NCBI GenBank assembly: GCA_030620095.1
Contig: JAUTXW010002189.1
Coordinates: 1 to 64,000, forward strand
Length of the DNA: 64,000 bases
Reading direction: 5' to 3'
Origin: Kuschelorhynchus macadamiae
Lineage: Eukaryota; Arthropoda; Insecta; Coleoptera; Curculionidae
In this document: positions 25,140 through 35,032 of the stretch, in pieces
Layout: every line of letters begins with the position of its first letter
Numbering within the stretch: the first letter of the stretch is position 1
Program-made: the position numbers and the translations under genes
The notes under the pieces: model-generated
Told to the model about the DNA's origin: nothing
Databases searched by the model: none
The model's input: only the letters and a program-made list of their open reading frames with translations

Positions 25140-25960
25140 ATCAATGTAGGTGTTCCACAGGGTTCAGTGTTGGTACCTACCCTATTCCCCCTGCAGGTCA
25201 ATGATTTGATTTCTTTTACCAGTAATCCTATTGACAGCTATGCTGACGATAGTACACACGACTTCAATATACAATTTCCCAAATCTGTCTCCAAGACTGA
25301 ATTTGATACGGTAGACTGCCCTTTCTGAGGACTTTATTATAATAGTAGAATTGGGAGTAAAGAACCTTGGCCACTTTAACGCTACTAAGAAGCCATCATG
25401 TTTACTATCTCACAAATTATTGCCCACAACATTCAAATGATTAATCAAGTTCTTAAAGCCAAAGATTCCTTTAGCCTAGTTGGTATCACTTTTCAGAAAG
25501 ATATTCGCTGGCATGACAGCCGCGAAGAAATTGGGATTTCTTTTCCGAGCTCCAAATATTTTTCTTCGACCTTAGTTAGCAATACTTAGACCTAGTCTAA
25601 GTAGTAGTCGCACGTATGAGGAGCAGGCTCTCCTTCAATATCCTTGACTCTGTCCAAAGAAGAGGTATTCGCCTGATCGATGATTCAAACATCCTAGGAA
25701 GCTAGAGCATCGCCGAATTGTGGGAGATCTGTCTCTGTTTTATAGATACTACCACGGATTATGTTCTGATGAATTATTATCCATTATGCTCTCCTTAGTG
25801 ATTCCTGCCAGGGAGACACGAGCATCAACCCACATGCATTCCTTCACGGTCCAACTGCAAAGACCAAGGACCTCCCACTTTGTCTTTAAAGTCTTAATAT
25901 CCCGCATAAGTAGACTTTCTCTGCCTTTACTTAAAGCAACTCCGGTACCTAATACTTAAC
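25140..25960 (+). pseudogene. Jockey-like non-LTR reverse transcriptase fragment
   Basis: VGVPQGSVL (25146 onward) is RT motif 4, and SYADDST (YADD at 25239-25250) is the catalytic motif 5, both in one frame. Downstream come KDSFSLVGITFQKDIRW (25465-25515), a thumb-like region (25620-25690, damaged) and 25720-25959 with GDLSLFYRYYHG-CSDEL and FTVQLQRPRTS. This order is typical of insect Jockey-type ORF2 C-termini. Frameshifts separate the parts, and everything upstream of motif 4 is missing. The TA tract lies at its 5' edge. Catalytic residues survive in isolation, but the protein is broken. Confidence 0.8.
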
Positions 25961-26760
25961 GCCTTCGGCCTTCGTGAGCTGCTCATAGATAAAGAAAATG
26001 TGTGAAAGCAGACTCCATGATCATAGTATACCTACAAAACATAGTCAGTTCATCCATAAGATAGATATTTCCTCGTGTTATTTGAGATTTTTGAAGGTGA
26101 AGTTGCTCTCCAGATATTGTAGGAATATTTAAGATTGAGCCTGACTTGTGATGTATTTAACATCACAGGTTAGAAGTCCTTTTTGGTCTGTGAAATACAA
26201 GTCTAGTTTTAGCCAACTAGATCTGAAAGTTTTTAGAAATTTGATTGCTTAATAGAATGTATGTTGGTGATGGTGACATTTGGAGGCCCTGTATTCAGAA
26301 ATTCAGTGTCATTACATTTATTGTTCACTTCGTTTTGAAGTCGTGCAATACATTGTGTATTGAAATGGGTGTGCGTTTGAAATTCAGGATGTTTGTTTAC
26401 ACAAATACAAATCCAATGTCATACACGAAGGTCAGTCCTAACCAAAGTTTTTATAGACGAATCTTATAGAAAATATAACCCACCTTGTTTCATTTTTGCG
26501 AGAACGACTTGTCTTTAAATATTCACTGGATTGCCAGCAATCAAAATTTAAAATCTGGGTCTACATTAAGTAAGAAAATGTGTGAACCTTTTTTTATACT
26601 AGACTTGTGTGATGTGCCACCTTTGCTGCTCTGCAGCTTGTGATATACAATCATATTTTTTTCTAAGCATGGGCTGGAAGACTATAGCAACTGATTGATC
26701 GGTATCTAAGAAAAATGAAATTCGAAAATGCCAAATGAATATACAAAACTGTTCTTTTGT

Positions 26761-26766
<6 letters not shown>
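25961..26766. other. Unassigned stretch
   Basis: Probably partly the 3' tail of the Jockey-like copy. No poly-A or terminal repeat was identified, and no gene. Confidence 0.4.

Positions 26767-26819
<53 letters not shown>
26767..26819. repeat. TA microsatellite
   Basis: A pure TA tract abutting the start of the Penelope-like terminal repeat. Confidence 0.95.
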
Positions 26820-26960
26820 TAAATTCAACAAAAATGCGCTTTCACACACCTTTATCAAAAGTTTTTGGCCGGAAATGATATATATGTAGAATAGCAGAAA
26901 TACATAATTTCTGCAGGTGCAAAACGGCCTACAAGAAGAATTGCTTTCGATTATGTCACA

Positions 26961-27016
26961 GGGTACCCTCCTGCGATCATGATTTCTGGGCCTTTACCCT
27001 CATCAGGCAGGCGTAT
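26961..27016 (-). ncRNA. Hammerhead-ribozyme-like fold, family B copy 1
   Basis: On the minus strand the order is GGGTATACG-CCTGC, CTGATGA, GGGTAAAGGCCC, A, GAAA, TCATGATC, GCAGG-AGG-GTACCC. CCTGC pairs with GCAGG and GGGTA with TACCC (stem I). GGG pairs with CCC (stem II), and TCATGA is self-complementary (possible dimeric stem III). An extra A sits between stem II and GAAA compared with the minimal hammerhead consensus, so activity is uncertain. Confidence 0.5.
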
Positions 27017-27341
27017 ACCCAGGGAGATCTGAAATAACGGATTGCTCGATATGACAAAATCGAAAACGAAACGTCTATCATACTGGAACAGTACTACATG
27101 CTAAGTATAATACTTAGCGCTACCTATTGGGGCTCCGGTGGTTTCCGGCTGCAAACCTATAGGAATTTGGCAAAGTATGTACTAGCACCATCATGTGGAG
27201 AGTAGATACTAAAATCAATAAAAATGCGCTTTCACACACCTTTATCAAAAGTTCTTGGCCGGAAAAGATATATGTAGAATAGCAGAAACACATAATTTCT
27301 GCAGGTGTCATATCGAGCAATCTGTTATTTCAGATCTCTCT

Positions 27342-27402
27342 GGGTACAAGCCTGCCTGATGAGGGTAAAGGCCCAGAAATCATGATCGCAGGAGGGTACC
27401 CT
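27342..27402 (+). ncRNA. Hammerhead-ribozyme-like fold, family B copy 2
   Basis: GGGTAC (27342-27347) and CCTGC (27351-27355) pair with GTACCC and GCAGG downstream of the core, giving an 11-bp stem I with an AAG/AGG internal loop. CTGATGA is at 27356-27362, a GGG/CCC stem II at 27363-27374, an extra A at 27375, GAAA at 27376-27379 and the self-complementary TCATGA at 27380-27385, followed by TCGCAGG. It is the inverted partner of the copy at 26961-27016, with the same core. Confidence 0.55.
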
Positions 27403-27487
27403 GTGACATAATCGAAAGCAGTTATTCTTGTAGGCCGTTTTGCACCTGCAGAAATTATGTATTTCTGCTATTCTATATATATCTTTT

Positions 27488-28140
27488 CCGGCTGCTGTTG
27501 TTGCGCTAATTGCGCTTGAGTTTTTGCGATTTTAGATTTGTCGATTATTGTCTTCCATACTGTAGGTTGTTTTAATGATTCGTCTCTTTTATTCAAATCA
27601 CCTTGTTTTTTAATTTCTATGGCTTCTCAGATTATTCTGGTCTTATAGTGTTCTATATTGGCCTACACCCATCGAAATTTATTTTATGGCCGGTTTCCTG
27701 ATGATGTAGGAATAAAGCTGAGGTTGTTTGTTTGTTTCTGATGCTGAGTTTATGCTCTTCCACTCTTGCTGATATTCGCCTGTTAGTCTGCCTGCCTAAC
27801 GTACAACTTTTCACAGTCCTGGCACGGAATGCTGTATACTCCGTGGTTTTCCAGTTTGAGTTTCCAAGTAGTTTACCTATAGTTGTTTGTGGCTTGTGTA
27901 TTGTTTGTATGTTGTGTTTCCTAAAATTCTTCCGATTCTGTCTGTTGTGCTTTTACATATGGTAAGAATACTTGTTGCTTTTCCCATAATTTTTGTTGTT
28001 CGTTGTTCGGGAACCCTGTGCATTAATAGCTTTCTCTATGGTGCGATTTGTGTGGCCATTTTTCTTTAAAGAACTAGATATTACCTTAAGTTCGTTTTGT
28101 CTTGTCTGTGTTTCAGTTAATCGCACGGATCTGATCCATC
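27488..28140 (-). pseudogene. Penelope-like element family B, GIY-YIG endonuclease end
   Basis: On the minus strand the pieces are, in order: an RT-linker region with KKNG-like and RILRKHN-like text, HKPQTTI-KLLG, then HGVYSIPCQDCEKLYV (about 27846-27795), then RRISARVEEHKLSI, TSALFLHHQETGHKINFDG and a basic EAIEIKKQGDLNKRDES tail. The GVY...CxxC...LYV-x-Q pattern is the GIY-YIG nuclease fused to Penelope RTs; the Gly after YV is replaced by Arg. The frame shifts several times. A GIY-YIG domain nicks target DNA to prime insertion. The RT core of this copy is not present. A closely related RT piece lies at 57180. Confidence 0.8.
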
Positions 28141-28149
28141 CGTGAAGGA

Positions 28150-29405
28150 CTAAGAATCATTTTTTAGACCCTGTAACATCAAATGACATTGTAAATGCTT
28201 TTAATTCTCTAAAAATGAAACATATATTCAAAACAACAACAAAAAATTACACTCTTGATTTCCGAAAACGTTGCTAGGTTAGTAAATGAGTCATTGGTAT
28301 CGGGAGATGTACGAGACTACTTAAAGCTTGCAAAAAATAAAGTATTCCTTTCTTTAAGGAAAATTAATTGAAAACCTTGTATACAACCACCTTTAAGGTT
28401 TTTGTAATAAATTTAAAACTATCATCAATCCCAATTTGGGTTTTTTGGTTTATTGATAGAAAGTGTGGTGGCAGGTATATCAAGTGACTTCACAGTAAGA
28501 CGTTGTGGACATTTTGTTGCAGAAACTTAAAAGGTGTGGGATCAGAGGGCTTAGGACCCTTGTTATTTTTTATTTATGTAAATGACATGCCCTCCAATTT
28601 GCCAGTTAAAACAGCGCTATTTGCTCATGATGCATACTTTCTGGTTACTGCTGTATCGGAAGTGCATTTGGATGGTGTTTTGAGTAATAAATAAATCTAT
28701 TTTGATAAAACAAAGTGTATATCATTTAATATGTATCAAAATTTAAATATACATAACCAAGTTTCTTCGTTTAATATTTCTTATCTAGAAACTTTTAAGA
28801 CTTTGGAATTTAAAATTGATGATACACCCTCCCGGAATGACAACATTGAATAACTTTTAAGGAAACTTTCAAAAAGTTGCTTTCTGTTGAGAGTATTAAA
28901 AGCAAAGTGTCTAATCTACGACATATACAAAATGGTTTATTTTTGCAATTTTAAAAGTTTAATTAGGGTTGATGTACTGCATTGGGGACATGTATTGAAT
29001 TGGCAGATGGTTTTTAAAAAACAAAAAAAAAATCATTTCGAATCTTAAGCAGTGCACTTTATCGAGGAAAAAAAATTAAATTTTTCATCACTTATTGTCC
29101 TCCAATCCACTTACCTCTACAGGCAAATATTTATCCACTGCCAATAGAAATGCCGTCTCTTAGATCTAACGTTTTAAAAAAGAAATGGAAGGACTTAATT
29201 TATGAAAAATTTATTATTCTCTTAATGACTACTTCAGTGAGATTTTTTTAGTTAATTTTATGTACTTTTTTGTGGCAACTTTATTAAGTTTTGAAGTATA
29301 TTAGTATAGCAAATTAGAAAGTATTTTTAGTTTAATTATTAAATTCTTTTCTACGGATGCATATCATTCTTTTTGAAAATAATTTATTCTATTCTATTCT
29401 CTTCT
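28150..29405 (+). pseudogene. Non-LTR retrotransposon RT remnant
   Basis: The frame at 28503-28694 reads GLGPLLFFIYVNDMPSNLPVKTALFAHDAYFLV, matching RT motifs 4-5 (PQGSVLGPLLFxIYxNDLP and YADDT). The catalytic pair is damaged: PQGS is lost and FADD has become FAHD at 28620-28631. Upstream, DPVTSNDIVNAFNSLK-like text (28170-28215) matches an RT finger region. Downstream, LSKSCFLLRVLKAKC and a KKWKDL-type end (29190) fit the C-terminal part. The 3' end is marked by short repeats of TCTAT (29385-29405), as in several non-LTR clades. Many stops; inactive. Confidence 0.75.
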
Positions 29406-30085
29406 ATGTGGTATCTTTGACAGAATTTCAATTTTCCTTATAGTGTTCTTGTGTTATTATGATTAACCTGTATGTCGTTTGTCTGCCTTTAGGTGATTTA
29501 TTTTGTAATCTCTAGTGGTAATAATCTCCACTTCATGCTTATATGTTAAATGATATTATAATATACACTTTTTCTTGAGCTATTTTAATGCAATTTCAAA
29601 ATAATTAAGTATTTAAGAGCCTATCATGGCGATTTATAAAGAAATATGTTTTTGCTACCTACAACTAATAAAAAACAATGCCTACATTCTGAATATGCTT
29701 TTTGTCAACTAAAAGTATTTGTTACTCCTAGCAGTAAATACTGGCTAATTACTCACGAGCTACAATTAGACTTTCGGGCTATGCAAAAGGTAGGGTGCTT
29801 ACTTTTGAAGGCAAGAAGATGAGTAATAACTGATTTCGATCATAATAGGAATGAAATAGGCAGTTTTCAAGGTCTTTCTATAGTTTTTCTAATAACTTTT
29901 TCTCGGATTTCTGGTATAGAACCCTAGAGATCGACGTTACCAAAAAATACCAAGTGTACCATGACCGTCATTTGAAAGCGACGCCATCGTTGTTGTTGAT
30001 ATATGTCAAAGTTTCCAATTCAGCATTGGTATTTTGGTATTGTTATAGATTTTTATTTCTTTTAAGCTATTTTATTTGTGCAAAA
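29406..30085. other. Unassigned stretch
   Basis: No gene seen. The part just before 30086 may be the 5' flank of the recombinase fragment. Confidence 0.35.
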
Positions 30086-30394
30086 ATGAGTTTAAGCAAC
30101 AATTTAAGTCATGATGAAGAGCTAATTTGCATGCTGCCGGATATTACAGATATTGAGATCGAACTTCTGTCCGCAAAATCCAATAAGGAATACGAAATAG
30201 TATTCAGAAGTTTCATGGATTGGTTTCATGGATTAATTCGTTTTAAGAAAACATGTTTCCTTATATTTTGGAGAATTAGAAGAAAAATAAAGCATCTTTA
30301 TTATGAGCACTTTATTCAATCCTTAAAAGTAGGTACCTTAGCCTTTTATAGTGGTGGAAAAATTGAAACCTTTTTATCCGTAAAAAAAGCATAG
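30086..30394 (+). pseudogene. Crypton-like tyrosine recombinase N-terminal fragment
   Basis: The ATG at 30086 gives MSLSNNLSHDEEL, then PDITDIEIELLSAKSNKEYEIVFRSFMDW. The L-x-AKSxxxYExxYxxFxxW pattern is the start of the core-binding domain in insect Crypton-like tyrosine recombinases, which is also present at 47624-47500. A frameshift follows; in a neighbouring frame VSLYFGELEEK and NKASLL-ALYSILKS continue the domain (LLAYF-x2-L-x-KPSxLWxxYSMLxS). No catalytic domain follows. It is too short to be functional. Confidence 0.6.
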
Positions 30395-30913
30395 AATTTT
30401 ACTCTCATGTAATGGTTATTACTCATTCGGATGAATTACAACACTCGCTTTGCTATTATTACAAATTTAATCCTTCTAAGTGATAACTATCATTAATTGA
30501 GAAAAGAGATTGTTTAATTTTTATTTAATACTGCAGATCTTTAAAATCTCTTTAAATTCTACCCTTCTAAAAGTTTTATCATATTCTCGAGAGAACGTCC
30601 TATAATTCACCAAACGTCTTAATACGTGTCTAAATTACCAAGGAAAAAGCCAAATAGCCATAAACAAGGGATCAAAGAAAACTAGGTTACAGTAGCGAGG
30701 GATCCGCTAACAGTTTATCGGAAAGTTAGTAGTATTAGCTCGGAGATAAAAACAAATGCGTCAAAGTTTCTGATAAAAATGAGGTTATGAAGCGTTTATT
30801 GTTTTCGTTCTTCGCTAAATTGGATTCCGTTAATGGAGGATCATTCTTGATGCATTGGTGCTTTGCGTCATTACCCGTTTGATATTTCTATTAGGTGTAG
30901 ATAAAATTAAAAA
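30395..30913. other. Unassigned stretch
   Basis: No gene or repeat recognised. Confidence 0.4.
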
Positions 30914-30929
30914 GAATAATTCTAGGAAT

Positions 30930-31250
30930 TCAAAGAAAAGAATAAACGAGTCTCTTTAAAATTTATTTTGTGACACGTGTTTCGACCTTACGGCCATCAT
31001 AAGAACTAAAATACCCGAAAAACCTTAATTATATTTACAAAAAGGATAAAAAAGTTAATATTATCTTATAACTAGATGGCCACTACAAATGAAAACAGAA
31101 AACAACTAGATATACAGTACACGTATTAGACGAACACTGAGGTGCAAATATTAAAAAGTATAGGCCTACTACTACTACCTGTACCAATGTCGAACTAAAA
31201 AACTTCTAATCTAAATGTAAACATTTGAAAATAATCTAATATTGTTGTAT
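30930..31250 (-). repeat. Penelope family A 3' pLTR
   Basis: It is collinear with 33750-34130 (AATTCAAAGAAAAGAATAAAC, TTTCGACCTTACGG, ACCTTAATTATATTTACAA and CAGTACAC-TATTAGACG-ACACTGA in the same order). It lacks the segment reading GGTCTCAGTCACATACATAA. Confidence 0.8.
30971..31010 (-). ncRNA. Degenerate hammerhead-like core, family A copy 1
   Basis: On the minus strand it reads CTTATGA (31003-30997), a GGCC-GTAA-GGTC hairpin, GAAAC, then ACACGTGTC. Compared with the other copies, the essential G of CTGATGA is T, which should abolish cleavage. Confidence 0.45.
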
Positions 31251-31275
31251 AATTTATAATAAAAAGTTATTGCTT

Positions 31276-31352
31276 ACACTGAGAATCGAACTCGTGCCTC
31301 TCAGTTGATAATCCGATATCAAGACCACTATATACACCACCAACCACACAAA
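31276..31352 (-). other. tRNA-like sequence between the PLE gene and 3' pLTR
   Basis: On the minus strand, TGGTGTATATAGTGGTC resembles an RNA polymerase III A box and GAGTTCGATTCTC a B box. TTGAT...ATCAA forms an anticodon-like stem between them. The acceptor ends do not pair well, so it is a tRNA-derived sequence (SINE head or pseudogene) and not a working tRNA. Confidence 0.5.
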
Positions 31353-31439
31353 CCTGTTGATATTTATATGTTTATTACTAGGAGTATTTAATATTGTTGA
31401 ATATTAAATGAGGTTCAACATTAAAAACACCGTTAACAC

Positions 31440-33673
31440 AGTTAGGGACTGGACTTCTTTTTGCTTTAGCAATTTCCATTTTTTCCAATAAGTCCAATTT
31501 TCTACTTTTGTGACATTCATGTAAAACACTGATGTTTTCGGAGGTTGAAAAATGGTGTCATGACGCTAATAAATGATTAGCAAAGGCCGACTTTTTTATA
31601 GTGGTAAGTTCTTTCCGCAATTTAAAGATTTAAAAAAAAGCAGTTTTATCCTTTATTTTAACTAAATGTTTTTTGAGAGTATTAATAGTTTTAAACGCAA
31701 TAGAAATGTTATAATTTTATAAAATTTTAGCCAACTGCAAAGAGATGTTACCAAAAAATGTCAAACTACTATATTTCTTGTCTGTAGATTTTAATTGAAT
31801 AATATTGTAAGTAAGCTTATACTTGTTGAGAAATTTATAATATAGTTTATTAATAGAAAAATATGAAAAACCGTTTTTTTGAGGCAATTTGTTTTATAGT
31901 GGTAAGTTCTTTATTAAAGGCTTCTCTTGAGAGCGGCAATTTAAATAATCTATAGAAAAGGGAGTTGAAGGCTGCAAATTTGTGTGAATGAGGGGAATTG
32001 GATGAATATTGAATGGATTGTCTGTTGTGGACGGTTTTCTATATACCTCAAACTCGATCTTGTTGTGTTTCCGAATTAGCAAGAGGTCTAAAAATGGAAG
32101 TTTGTTTTATTTCTCACTTTCCACTGTAAAACAGATCTTAGTATGTAGAGAGTTAATATAGGTCATGAAATCAGACAGTTGTTGTTTAGTTCCACTCCAC
32201 ACTATGCAAATGTCGTCCACATATCGTTATATGCACAAAGATACCTGGCGAAAGGGTCCTGCATAATCTTGTTCTAAAGACCATTCATGAAAATCTCACT
32301 CAAAAAAGGAGATAGGCCCGAACCTATTACCAAACCTGTCTTCTGTCTACATCTTACCATTAAATTTGAAAAAGTTCTGATCTAAAACAGTCAACAAAAG
32401 TAACGTGAGATTATCAGCCACAAGCCTAGGGAGAGATGTTTTTTCTAATAATCCTCTTAGCAAGACTGCAGGCACTGCACTTGGAAATAGATTTTTGACA
32501 TCAAGGGAAATTAACTTTGCACCCTGGGAATTTCAATGGTTTTCAAGTATTGAGCAAAAGCAATAGAGTTTTTTGTGGAGTAAGAGTTTTCGAACTTCGT
32601 AACTTGCCTAAGTATATTATTTAGCCACGCTGACAAATTGTAACAAGGGGAATTAATAAAAGATACCACAGGTCGAATAGGAATACCATCCTTGTGTACT
32701 TTCGGTAGACCATATAGAAGGGGGTTCTGGGATTCATGGGATATAATTTCTGTTTGGTGGTGTTAAAATACTCTAAAGTAGTCAGTGTTTGATCCAGAAC
32801 ATTTTTCACTTTAGTAAAGAATGAAGCTGTAGGGTCTCTGTTAATATGTTGAAAATCATCAGAGTCCAAATATTAATGCACTTTTTCAGTATAATCTGTT
32901 CTTTTCATGATTAATAAACAAGAACCCTTGTCGGTCTTTGTCAAAATACGATCCTTCGATTTTATTTCATCCTTAAGTGTTTTAAGATGAGTCTGTTGAT
33001 AGTTAAAATGTATTTTTGTTATTGTGGGGGCAAGTGTTTACAAAACTAATAGTTTTTGCCCTTAAAATATTTTTGTTAGAGATGTCTGTACCTTGAATTA
33101 TGTTTTCGGCCTCGACTGCTAAGGTTTCTTTGGTGTAACGGTTCGAAGAATGAGAAAAAATATATTTTAGATTTTGTTAAGTAGTTCTTCTTCTTGGGGT
33201 GTAAAGGTAACCTCAGTTAGGTTTAAAAAACGCTTATGGAAGTTAACATTACACTGGCCCATTGAGATTCTATAATCATGAAAGTTGTTCGACACAAGCG
33301 AAGGTCTTTGCGATGATTTGATATTTATAATTTTATTGCTTAGTCTCCGAAAAGTTTCATCACCAAAGGAAATAACCTCATCCCTAAATTTATAGTCCAA
33401 TATCACGAACTCAATAAACGAATAGAGGAATGTAAATGTCAGATAGAGATATTTAAGTTTGGAGTTCACAGAGTTTAGGGTTTTATAATGATGCTTAATC
33501 TCTTCTTTCATCCAAGTGGTTCTGGCAATCTTTATTGCTACAAGTGATGATCTCGTCTGTAAGTGGCATCTAATTGTCACGAATTTTGGCGTTAGGTTGG
33601 ATAATAAACATTGTTGGAGAAACCAAATTTTTAACATCAGATGTTTCCGTGTCAGAAGGTTTTTCCGATACAT
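31440..33673 (-). pseudogene. Penelope-like reverse transcriptase, GIY-YIG deleted
   Basis: From high to low coordinates: an N-terminal region (33673-33167) ending NLTEVTFTPQEEELLNK, typical of Penelope ORFs; KSKDRILTKTDKGSCLLIMKRTDYTEKV (about 32970-32890) in segments; LDSDDFQHINRDPTASF (32869 onward); PFYMVYRKYTRMV corresponding to LYGLPKxHK (about 32720); RYVDDIC (YVDD at 32223-32212), the catalytic aspartates, intact; then LIRKHNKIEFEVYRKPSTTDN (32082 onward); and the C-terminal LTFFGNISLQLAKIL, NTLKKHLVKIKDKT and KLDLLEKMEIAKAK. The GIY-YIG block that should lie between KIKDKT and AFANHLL is missing. A short duplicated TATAGTGGTAAGTTCTTT (31601 and 31895 regions) marks the rearrangement. 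Stops and frameshifts make it inactive. Confidence 0.85.
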
Positions 33674-33814
33674 CTGAACGAGTTTAGCTTAACTAGCATT
33701 GTTTAATTCAAAGAAATCGTCCATATTTCTCTAAGAGACCTGATTATAAGAATTCAAAGAAAAGAATAAACTAGTCTCGGTCTCAGTCACATACATAAAA
33801 TTTTTTACTTTAAA

Positions 33815-33870
33815 ATTTATTTTGTGACACTTGTTTCGACCTTACGGTTATCATCAGACCTAAAATATCC
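33815..33870 (-). ncRNA. Hammerhead-like core, family A copy 2
   Basis: Minus strand: CTGATGA (33857-33851), then a CC-GTAA-GG hairpin, GAAAC, AAGTGTC and ACAAAATAAA. The last block can pair with the upstream ATATTTTAGGT as stem I (TATTTT/AAAATA plus GT/AC around a two-base bulge), and GTC is a canonical cleavage triplet. One extra U sits before stem II. Confidence 0.5.
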
Positions 33871-34337
33871 GAAAAACCTTAATTATATTTACAAAAAGGA
33901 TAAAGTTAATGTTACCTTGTAACTAGATTGCCACTACAAATTAAAACATAAAACAACTAGTTATACAGTACACATATTAGACGAACACTGAAATGCAAAT
34001 ATTAAAAAGTATAGACCTACTACCTATGTCGAACCAAAAAACTTCAATAAAAACAACGAATCTAAATGTAAACATTTTAAAATAATCAAATACTGTTGTA
34101 TAATTTATTATAAATATACAACAATATACAACAGTATTTGATAATTTTAAAATGTTTAGTTTTTTGGTTCGACATAAGTGTAGGTAGTAGGCCTATACTT
34201 TTTAATATTTGCACCTCAGTGTTCCTCTAATATGTGTACGGTATACCTAGTTGTTTTATGTTTTAATTTGTAGTGGCCATCTAGTTATAAGGTAATATTA
34301 ACTTTTTTATCCTTTTTGTAAATATAATTAAGGTTTC

Positions 34338-34385
34338 TCGTCTGATGATGACCGTAAGGTCGAAATACGTGTCATAAAATAAATT
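34338..34385 (+). ncRNA. Hammerhead-like core, family A copy 3
   Basis: CTGATGA is at 34342-34348, a perfect GACC-GTAA-GGTC hairpin at 34350-34361, GAAA at 34362-34365 and ACGTGTC to 34373. The upstream stem I strand (GATATTTTAGG in copy 2) is deleted here, so this copy keeps the core but probably not the flanking helix. Confidence 0.5.
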
Positions 34386-34470
34386 TTAAAGTAAAAAATT
34401 TTATATATCTGACTGAGACCGAGACTCAGGTCTCGTAGAGAAATATAGACGATTTCTTTGAATAATTCTA

Positions 34471-34918
34471 TGCTAAAGATTTGACATTTGTATGTATGAA
34501 TGTCTTTTGTAGTCTATATATTATAGATTGAAATATAAGGCGGTTTTTTAATATTTGTTTCGAAGTTATTGATACAGTGTTATGATTTTGTGAAGTAAAG
34601 ATACTAATATTGTTTCATCCTTTCAGTTTTAGTAGAAATATACAAAATGGCAATAGAAATTTGACGTGTTTTGACCGCTTTTTTTCAAAGCTAAATGCTT
34701 TTGAAATACAAATTTTGTTTGCTTTTAAGACGCTGTTTCATCCCAATAGGATCACACTGTACAGTTGTAAAAATTTATTGTGTTCAAAAAGTTAAAAAAA
34801 ATGACGCGTTTCTCCGTTTTCCCAGCATCCCAGCAAAATATCGAAGATCTATATTCTCATGATGTACCAACATATTTTTTCACAAATTTTGCTATTACGT
34901 TACTTCCTCTACATAGTA
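34471..34918. other. Unassigned stretch
   Basis: No gene or repeat recognised between the Penelope-like insertion and the hAT element. Confidence 0.4.
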
Positions 34919-34926
34919 AATAATAC

Positions 34927-34963
34927 CAGTGGCGGCTCATGGTTAACTTTTCAGGGGGGTCAA

Positions 34964-35032
<69 letters not shown>

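Larger units (their letters stand above)
26820..27487. repeat. Penelope-like family B terminal repeats (direct plus inverted)
   Basis: Bases 26820-26932 recur in the same orientation at 27209-27307 (AAAATGCGCTTTCACACACC and GGCCGGAAA...). Bases 26886-27059 are the reverse complement of 27303-27487. The middle (27060-27208) holds a small palindrome (GCTAAGTATAATACTTAGC, about 27099-27117). Mixed direct and inverted terminal copies are characteristic of Penelope-like 'pLTRs'. The adjacent minus-strand GIY-YIG remnant supports this assignment. Confidence 0.75.
30925..34459 (-). mobile_element. Penelope-like element family A with 11-bp target duplication
   Basis: GAATAATTCTA occurs immediately outside both ends (30914-30924 and 34460-34470). 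Inside are a minus-strand RT gene (33673 to about 31440), a 3' pLTR at 30930-31250, a 5' pLTR copy at about 33750-34130 in the same orientation, and an inverted partial copy at about 34110-34459. This combination of direct and inverted pLTRs is the classical Penelope layout. Hammerhead-like cores lie in all three terminal copies. The insertion looks complete in outline, but the gene is dead. Confidence 0.85.
33703..34459. repeat. Penelope family A 5' pLTR with inverted copy
   Basis: Bases about 33750-34130 repeat the 3' pLTR. Bases about 34110-34459 are its reverse complement. The edges 33706-33748 and 34420-34465 (AAGAAATCGTCCATATTTCT and inverse) also pair. The junction near 34120-34140 is ATACAACAATATACAACAG. 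Confidence 0.8.

Noticed and set aside
27732..28069. Plus-strand open frames as a membrane protein
   Set aside because: They are antisense shadows of the Penelope-like GIY-YIG remnant on the minus strand; the same holds for 57576-57945 (-).
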